Shown piece after piece: positions 56,736 through 64,000 of a stretch of 64,000 bases of DNA (positions within the stretch are counted from its first letter, which is position 1; each line of letters starts with the position of its first letter). The stretch is taken from assembly GCA_030704615.1 (NCBI GenBank), contig CM060732.1:13516001-13580000 (forward strand), given 5' to 3'. Under the pieces are notes generated by a model. That model had not been told where the DNA came from. It made no database searches and worked only from the letters and a program-made list of their open reading frames with translations. Made by a program: the position numbers and the translations under genes. Source of the stretch: Takakia lepidozioides. Lineage: Eukaryota > Streptophyta > Takakiopsida > Takakiales > Takakiaceae.

Positions 56736-59440
56736 CATATGTTGTGTGGTTTTTAACAGCGATGTAGTTGTGTAGCGATATGTATGCGCACGACAGCTGT
56801 GAGAATCCACCGATCATGAACTGCAATGAGAGAGAGATTAGAAAGCTTGGAGTGAGAGAACGAAACGACCTTTGGGGGTTGCTGGGCTCCGCCATCACCA
56901 TCATCCTCCACAACCGACTGTCAATTGAAAACCTGTACCCATCATCAATTATCATTTAATGATGACATTAATTATAGAATAGGTAAAGCCACCGTCCCCT
57001 CTTGAAATAATAATAATAATAATAATAAAGTACTCGACGACGCCATCCATCCCACCCCTCGATTAGCCGGCGGATGAATTCCCATGAGCCACCATCCTCT
57101 CCGGACCAATGTTTTTTTTTTTGGCGAAAAATCGCCAAATGGCGACCTCGAAACATTAAAATGGAATATTCTGTCGTAAATTCCCAATTTTTTCATGGAT
57201 GAAATCGCCAAACTTCTACAAGGAAAAAAATAAAATGGATGAATTCGCCATAAATGGATGATATAAATGGATGAAAGTACATAGGAGGATGATTCTATCC
57301 AAATTTTCAATGGATGAACAGAATATATAGCTATTTCCTGTAGCCACTCGTGCTATTTTTCAAATTTAAGAAAAAAATCACTGCTCCGGTCCTGGGCTCG
57401 AACCTTGTATATCTCACATTGCTTTGTGGTGTTTGACCAGGTTATTTCAATAAATGTGTGGAAGATCTTATAAACCTAATTTAGTCAGCTTTGCACCGCC
57501 CTAGAGCTTGGTGGGACCACGAACTATTCCACTCTGTGCATTTTAAACAAGACCGAATAAGCTCTGAATACGGAAATGATTGCTCTTATCTTGGACTGGA
57601 CGACTGGACCCAGCTTTCTATATATTATCTGAGTGATTGCAATGGATGGAGACAAGTGACGACCGTGTGTGGATTCGAACGCAAGATCGGCTACAAGGCG
57701 GCCAATGTGCCCTAAGCACGGCGCGGAGTAATTATACCAGGAAGGGGGGCGTTGCCCCTGGAACAAGTTTGCACTTAAGGCCAGCGCACCGGAGACCACC
57801 GGTCGGCCTGAAAGAGCCGCTTTGATCGCCCAGATGCGACCGGGGATTAGCGGTTAGGCGTGTGCTTTCGCGCCACGTTGCAAAGAAGGCGACTGGGTAG
57901 AGCCGGTGGGCGGCGTCACGCTCGTGGGCCAACCACCGACGCGTTCATGGCACGCCCGCGCTCTTATTACAAACACCCCCGCACTCGCTTTCATCATAGT
58001 CGTCGCAGATTCTTCGATTCTCTCGATTCTCTCGATTCTACGATCCCTTCCTGCAGCCGTTGCTGTGGGTGATCAGCTCTGCGCACAATTCGCTCGTCGT
58101 CTTGCCGCACTGCGTCGGCCAACCAAGATCTGCTCCAACGTGCTGAACAGTTCTTCCATCAGAGCATTTCACAAATTTGTAAAATTCTCCCCGCATTCTC
58201 CTGGGATTTAATAGAGAGTGATCGTTGTCTCCTTGTCTGGTCTCTTGCTCTGGACGCTCACCGCACCTTGCAGACCTCTCGGAACATTGCCAGCAGTTGC
58301 TCTAACAGAAACTGTCAATCCCGGCGCTCTTATTTCAAGCACCCGATCATTATTTCATATCATTTCCCACTTTTGATGCTTTATCTTATTATGTTTCGCT
58401 GTGTAGCTGTGGTTCTGGCTTCCTCATTGAGCTGCTTCATCGTCTACTCAGTGGAAGTTGCTGAAAGACTGGAAGAGGCCCCGTTAATAGGTATCTGCTG
58501 CTTTTGCTTTCCTCTCACCCTTCAGCTCACTAAGGTGCGGTATCCAAGTTGTGGAAATCGACCTCAGCATCAAGAAAAGTCCAGCAGCTTGGAAACTGTA
58601 TGTTTCCCCCGCCTCGCATTACAAACACGCGATCTCTCGTCATGATCATCACTCCGTATCTGCTAATCTCGTTCTCCTTTCGGAGCTTTTGCCTTCTCTG
58701 TTGACTTAACCTTTTCAACTGTTCGAATACGGGTTTTTCGTGGACCTGATTCAGCATCAGCATCAAGAGTAATGCCAGCACCTCCGAAACTGTAACGATC
58801 CCAGGATCGCCCCTCTCTCACACGCAGACACATCGCTACATTGTGAATATATTTCTTCTCCACTTTACGCTTATTTGTTTCTGCACCATTGCTCCAACTC
58901 TAATCCTTCGACATCCATTTCCTTGCAGTGGTCCTACCACTACAACGGTGTCTGTGCAGCAGCTCTGATTTCTGAAGTATATTCCGACTTCAACAGTAGC
59001 AAGAGCTCTGAAGCCGTAGCTACGTACGTTGATTGCTCGGTCTTTGCAGCGCATCAGACGTTCAGTCGGGAGCCTTTTCCCTTCTCAGCACAGCGCTATG
59101 CCTGAGGTCTGCTCAATACTGTATTGCTTCTATGAGTTGTTCAAAGCGTGCGTTATCTTGTGACTTAATGCTATTCCGTAAATTTGGCGATCGACATGAT
59201 CTTGCCTGGTGCTAGTCCATCTTGTCCTCACAGTCAGAACTGGATTCGGTCTTGCTTATGTGAGCTTGTCATGATGCCTTTCAAACTGTGCTGTGTTCTC
59301 AGGCTTGGATTGCATGTCAATAAAGCGAGTTTTTCGTAGAACCCCCTCCGGATCCAATTGGTTTCTAGACGGATTCAGGGTTCTCCAGACAGGGGAACCG
59401 GCTTGACATTTTGTCTTGTGGTGTGCATGTAACTGAGCAG
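56736..59440. other. Non-coding stretch before the HMA gene
   Basis: It holds (AAT)n at 57006-57030, a poly-T followed by the hairpin GGCGAAAAATCGCC near 57122, several ATGGATGAA words (57190-57320) that recur inverted at 61490-61590, and TCTCGATTC repeated three times near 58015-58040. The 5' exon or exons and promoter of the HMA gene should lie in the right half but I could not fix them. Confidence 0.4.
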
Positions 59441-60403
59441 ACTACGGTCCTGAAGGTCGGGTTGCATTGCGAAGGTTGTGTAGCGAAAGTGAAGAGACAT
59501 CTTGCCAGATTGGAAGGTAAAGGTTTTGTGTTGCGTGCTTGTCCTCATTATCTTGTTTAGAAGCTCTGTATTCCAGAGCGTTGTTTCCACCTCATCAGTC
59601 TGTTCGAAAACAATCGCACATCTTTCAAATGAAGTGGCAAGCAAAGTGTCAGAGGATTGAAGGAATGTCATCAAGGCCATGAGTATTGTCTGTTTGCATC
59701 AGCATTGTCATTGTTGCACAGCTTTGTGCCTGGTCCACGACCGTTTCGGACACTTCTTTCCACTCGCACGTTTCTTGGTGAAATTGTCTGCTTATCCGGA
59801 CTGCTTTTGTTCAGTAAAAGAGGTTATCTCCTCTTTCGCCGCAAGTCTAGAAAACGGTAAGTCAAGAAACTTCATATTGTCCCAGGGATTCATTAAAAAT
59901 CTGGCTACTAAATACAACTTTGGCCACATCATTACATTGTTTTTCTTTGCATTGACTCATGATTGTCGTGCTTGTTGCAGGTATAGATGCATTCCATGTT
60001 GACATGAAGAACCAAAAAGTTACGGTAGTTGGGAATATAAAGCCTCAGACAGTACTCGATAAAGTTCACGGTGCTGGGAAAACGGCAGAATATTGGCCTC
60101 AAGGTGGTGAGGGTGGTGGCAAGAAGAAGGGTGGTGGGGGTGGAGGTGGAGGTGGTGAAGGAGGCAACAAGAAAGGTGACAGTGGTGGAGGCGGAGGTGG
60201 TGATGAAGATGAGAAGAAGGGGGGGGGGGCGCGGCGGGGGTGGTGGTGGTGGTGGAGGCGGTGAGGCTGGTGGTAAGAAGGGTGGAGGTGGTGAGGCCGC
60301 CAAGAAAGGGACTGGTGATAGTGAAGGGGGTGCCAAGAAGGGTGGAAGTGGCGAGGTAGGTGGCAAAAAGGGAAACAAAGGTGTGGTGGCAAGAGCTAGC
60401 TGA
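59441..60403 (+). CDS. Heavy-metal-associated (HMA) domain protein, plant HPP/HIPP type
   Basis: Exon 59441-59516 encodes TTVLKVGLHCEGCVAKVKRH with LARLEG. The GT-AG intron splits a Gly codon, and exon 59981-60403 continues IDAFHVDMKNQKVTVVGNIK, VLDKVHGAGKTAEYWPQ. This is a full HMA domain with the CxxC metal site (CEGC) and beta-alpha-beta-beta-alpha-beta pattern, which binds soft metals such as copper or cadmium in plant metallochaperones. A Gly/Lys-rich tail follows. At a run of 10 G (60220-60229) the frame shifts: one frame ends in WWWWWRR at 60264, the other continues GGEAGGKKGGGGEAAKKG to VVARAS stop at 60403. No CaaX isoprenylation box is seen in either. The first exon or exons are not identified, so the N-terminus is incomplete. 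Confidence 0.75.
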
Positions 60404-60674
60404 GCTCTGCTTTTCAATCCTTGTTAGTGTTAGTGCTAATGATTTTTACGCATTATCTGGGTTTCACAATACTCTAATGGTAATGAACTGTGGCTGGAGG
60501 TTTTGCTGTAAGAGCATGACATTGGTGCATGCCTGCCTGACCACCAAGTCGCTAGCACAGCATAGTCATCCTTTGTTGAGCAGCCGTGTGCATCTGTGAT
60601 GAACTTTCAAGTGTTGCCTGAGGCCTTTTCCAGCTTTACTGCAACATGATTACCCCTCTGTATCTAAAACATTG

Positions 60675-60680
60675 AATAAA
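60675..60680 (+). promoter_or_regulatory. Possible polyadenylation signal of the HMA gene
   Basis: AATAAA about 270 bp downstream of the stop codon on the coding strand. Confidence 0.4.
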
Positions 60681-61715
60681 ACAGTGTTAGACTTTCTACG
60701 ATTGTGTTCTATGGGCCTTGAATGTGTTTGGCCAGTAACTGTCTGCTATGCCTAACACCTTCTGTGTTATTCCCTGTGTGTTCCTGAATTTCTAGGATGA
60801 GGATAGCCTTTGCTGGGTTTCTACTTGAACAGCTTCTTTTCCTAGTATAGGTAATTCTTTCAGCCTTGAACTGTGTATCTTTCACACTCCAATCTAGATC
60901 AGTTCGCAAATCCTTTGCTAGTAGACAATCCCTTCACATTTTTAATGTTTGGTGCATTATTTCTCAATTCTGGGATGTGAGAGTCTCTGTTTGAGTGATT
61001 TTTTGTGGCACTCAGTTTGCAAAGTTTGTGCCAGAAAACCATGTGAGTAATTTTGATCCTCAGATTTTGGGGGAACCACTTGTTTTCTTTGAAGAAGATG
61101 GATTCAAGCGCTTGACAAAGTGCCAGATTAAGGCCTTAATCTGGCTTGTCTTCTGGTGTGCTATTTGGGGTGAATGGTATCTACAAATTGCTTGGCTTAT
61201 GATTCGTTGTCATGTCATTCTTGCAGGTGACCAGAAATCCATGCTGGGTAAATGCCAAGTCTTTTGCTTGCAAAGCAGGGGTTGGGTTCGTTTGCAAGTT
61301 TTCCAAAAAACAAAAAAAACAAAAAATATTATTTTTATTATTTTTTGTTTTTTCCTGTCTGAATGTCCCTGATGAAGGTGGTCTTTTTGGCCGGAATTAA
61401 GCTTCCACCAAATTAAAATACACCTATTTAAACTCAACAACACATGGATCTATGGGCACATGTTGTTGCAGTCATCCATGGTTCACTCATATTGGCAATT
61501 TTTCATCCAACACTCATCTAATGTTCATCCATTCCCTTTTACGTTCATCATAGATACATTCATCCGACAGTTTTTCATCGCACATTCGTGCCACATTGTC
61601 GTCATGGAGTCTGTCTGTCTTTGGTCCGATGGAGAGAAGATTGCGCCGTTGCAATGGAGTTTGTGTCCACGGCAATATGCCCACTTGTTCCCTCGCTTTT
61701 AGGGTCCGCATCAAT
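60681..61715. other. Non-coding stretch
   Basis: No exon was recognised. An A/T homopolymer region lies at 61305-61355. TTCATCCA-type words recur at 61500-61575. Confidence 0.4.
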
Positions 61716-61805
61716 AATCTGCTCACGCTTACAATCTGCTCACGCTTGGGGGAATCTGCTCACGGATAAGGGAATATGCTCACGGGTTCTGCTCACGCCT
61801 TTGCT
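61716..61805. repeat. TCTGCTCACG repeats at the chromovirus border
   Basis: CTGCTCACG or TGCTCACG occurs five times in about 85 bp (AATCTGCTCACGCTTGGGGG and variants). It stands directly before the truncated chromovirus. Confidence 0.75.
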
Positions 61806-61852
61806 GCCCTCGTTACAACCTTTGCCGATTCCAGAGGGGTCTTGGGAAAATG

Positions 61853-62881
61853 TCTCAGGAAAGTTTCTTGATGGATTTCATGACTGCTTTGCCGCTGTCA
61901 AAATGATTCGATGCAATCATGGTGGTGGTGGATAAGTTCAGTAAAATGGGCCATTTCATCCCTACCAAAGAGACGGCAACGGCGGAGGAGACAGGGTGAC
62001 TTTACTTCGTTCACGTTTTCAGGCATCATGGACTCCTGGAGGACATTGTTTCAGACCACGATCCAAAGTTTACAAGTAAATTTTGGAGGGCACTTTGGAA
62101 GAAAATGGGGACGAGGCTCAAGATGAGCACGGCCTTCCGACCTACAACGGACGGCCAAACGGAAAGAGTGAACTTCATGGTGAAGCAGATCTTGCGGAAC
62201 TATGTGTCAGCACACCAATCGGACTGGGTGGAGCACTTGGATGCGGCAGAGTTCTGTTATAATAATACAGATCACTCCGCAACGGGAGTTTCCCCTTTCG
62301 TATTGGTCTATGGAAAAACACCTCTAGTGCCAACAAGTTGGGCCGCCCAGGACGGTGATGAGCCGGCAGCAACAGCGGTGCTGGAAGAATGCGAGCGTTT
62401 GTTGGAGCTCGCAAAGTATAACATTGCCAAAGCTAGGAAACGGTATGAATGGCAGGCGAATCGGAAGTGGAAAGAAGTTAAATTTGAGGCAGGCACGGAG
62501 GTCTGGTTGAATATCAAAAAAAATTGACTACCTCCGGAAGTGAGTCCGAAGTTCGTACCTCCGTATGCGGGGCCTTTTCGCATCCAGAAGGTTATGAATG
62601 AAGATGTGTATGAATTGGAGCTGTCGGCAAACAGCAAGGTGCATCCAGTATTCCACGTTTCCATTTTGAAACCTTACTTCAAAGATGAAAATGAACCTGA
62701 GTATGAGGTGGAGGCAGTGCTTAAGTGGAGGAGGTTCAAGAATCAAGAAATGGATTATCTCGTGAAATGGAAGGGCTATCATCAAGTAGATGCAACATGG
62801 GTGCGTGCCTCACAAATGGGAAACGCATCCGAGGCGGTTGCAGCTTTCGAATGGCGACCTCAAAAGCGGAAGAAGCGTTGA
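61853..62881 (+). pseudogene. Chromovirus integrase end and chromodomain
   Basis: Damaged integrase core (VVVDKFSKMGHFIPTKE in pieces, MSTAFRPTTDGQTERVN, DAAEFCYNNTDHSATGVSP), then SPKFVPPYAGPFRIQKVMNE and chromodomain EYEVEAVLKWRRFKNQEMDY, LVKWKGYHQVDATWV, ending at TGA 62879-62881. An in-frame TGA at 62525-62527 stands where the related element at 42.1 kb has CGA (Arg). Confidence 0.85.
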
Positions 62882-63776
62882 TGGGGACATCAACCTTGGA
62901 TCGTGGGGGAGGAAATGCATGCTTAGTCCGGCTTAGCTAGCTCAGGAATCCGATTGCAAAAACTTGTGTTGTACAAAATTTTGTTTATAAATGAGATGGT
63001 TTCCAAATGTTGTGCTGCCTATTTTGTTTGGAATGGTGATGCATGGTATGGTTGGCTAGTGTGTAGAATGCATGCTAGCTTACAAAAGTGGGAGAGGTAA
63101 TCGTGTGTTTGCGCAGTACCGAAATCGGGTGACTCCCATCTAAGGGGCAAAGAAACTTGCGCCTTTTTTGGGAGTTCACGTGCTAGTGCGCACCTAGCGT
63201 ATGCGCGTACTATAACTGCACTACCGAGGGGGTTGTCTTGTAATGCGGGCTAACGCGGAAGCTACGTGCTTCCTTTCACGTACTATAATCGTGTAGCCTC
63301 GGGACGAAGTCGTAATGCGGCTTTGACGTGTTCCCGTGCCTTAGGCCAGCATTCCAATGCAGACCCAATTATAGTGATTGGGATGCACGATTGGTTCAAG
63401 GTTATCTTCCTAGTCAAAAAAGGTTCAAGGTGAACCTTTGCTCAAAGTGATGCCAAAAAGCGGCATCATGAGCGGTCGCAAACAATGTTGTTGCAGTAAG
63501 GCGATGCGATCCTCGGGGAGGATCGTTCCTTGGCCTTAAAGTAGGCCAAGGATAGTGCACTGGGTGGAGCTTGAGAGGCTCCACCTTGGCTGGGACTTGG
63601 AGGAAGTCGGCCGAACTAGCTAGTAGAGAATAGAGTCAAGTGGGGGTTTGGTTCTTTGTCATGGGATGCCATGGTACGGAAACAAACTCCTTGATGTGGG
63701 ACGCCACAACTTGGATGTTAGTTTCCACAAAAAGGGACAAGTCGATGAGGACATCGACTCCTTATTGGTAGGGTTG

Positions 63777-64000
63777 TGTCGCGGCCATTTGCCTTGAGGG
63801 CAGGGGATTGGGACACAAGAGGGGCTGCCCCTGTGGTGGGGGCAGTGGCAGCAAATAGGAAAGGGGGCTGAAGCACCCTCGAGTGCCAAAGGCACTCCAG
63901 GAGGCGGAGGTGCTCACTAGGTGGAGCCCCGCAAACCGGGTGGCGGTGGTGGGGGCTCACGAGGGGTGGTGGTAGCATAGGGAGTCGTAGTGGGGGTGGC
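63777..64000 (+). repeat. 3' LTR of the chromovirus (first 224 bp)
   Basis: TGTCGCGGCCATTTGCCTTG and onward corresponds to the LTR start at 47049 read leftward, including AGGGGCTGCCCC and the GTGGAGCCCCGC block. The LTR continues beyond the window. Confidence 0.82.

Larger units (their letters stand above)
61814..64000 (+). mobile_element. Ty3 chromovirus, 3' part, running off the window
   Basis: Same family as 40739-47049 but on the plus strand. It starts abruptly in integrase (LQPLPIPEGSWE), passes the chromodomain, a 3' non-coding region (62882-63776) and enters an LTR. The 5' two thirds are missing at the TCTGCTCACG border. Confidence 0.85.

Noticed and set aside
57590-57720. tRNA-like SINE on the minus strand (GCGTTCGAATCC B-box)
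   Set aside because: Only the B box fits; no convincing A box at the right distance.
60099-60417. Pro/His-rich ORFs on the minus strand
   Set aside because: They are the antisense of the Gly/Lys-rich tail of the HMA protein.

Overview
The window reads as nuclear DNA of a streptophyte (plant-lineage) alga with a large, transposon-rich genome. A charophycean such as Chara is my best guess, by inference only. The host genes are of plant type: katanin p80, a TORTIFOLIA1/SPIRAL2 microtubule protein, ATG8 and a heavy-metal-associated (HMA) domain protein. They carry GT-AG introns. The transposons (chromodomain Ty3 elements primed by initiator tRNA-Met, MULE, hAT, LINE, TRIM) also fit a streptophyte. 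There are no prokaryotic operons.

Layout. 268-2378 (+) holds the last four exons of a katanin p80 gene. 5069-19147 (+) is a complete SPR2/TOR1-like gene; its last intron (9495-18925) is filled by a nest of degenerate LINE copies joined at CT-repeat tails. One LINE copy carries a 366-bp TRIM retrotransposon whose two identical LTRs each contain a tRNA-like sequence. 20616-21774 (-) is a complete five-exon ATG8 gene. From 22.5 kb to 57 kb nearly everything is mobile DNA: hAT halves in opposite orientation (22.5-25.2 kb), pieces of Ty3 chromovirus, a MULE transposase gene (31.3-35.1 kb), two arrays of an 18-bp palindrome (35.3-36.7 and 47.8-49.1 kb), and three copies of a multi-exon gene that pairs a ParB-like domain with an N6/N4-type DNA methyltransferase domain (copy C 29.0-29.9 kb; copy A 37-40.7 plus 47.05-47.7 kb; copy B 49.9-51.75 kb). 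A chromovirus (40.74-47.05 kb) sits inside copy A. At 51.76-56.6 kb lies a Ty3-type element that encodes protease, a cytosine-5 DNA methyltransferase, integrase and a PHD finger. 59.4-60.4 kb (+) holds an HMA-domain gene. 61.8-64.0 kb is the 3' part of another chromovirus that runs off the window.

How it fits together. Katanin (severing) and SPR2 (minus-end stabilisation, protection from severing) act on the same cortical microtubules and are direct neighbours here. The mobile part is unusual in carrying two unrelated DNA methyltransferases on mobile or repeated genes, and in palindrome arrays that bracket the ParB-methyltransferase gene. I consider that pairing, and the tRNA-bearing TRIM, the best candidates for undescribed biology. 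Exon borders were read by eye from splice sites and frame continuity. Protein family names rest on motif recognition, with no database search.
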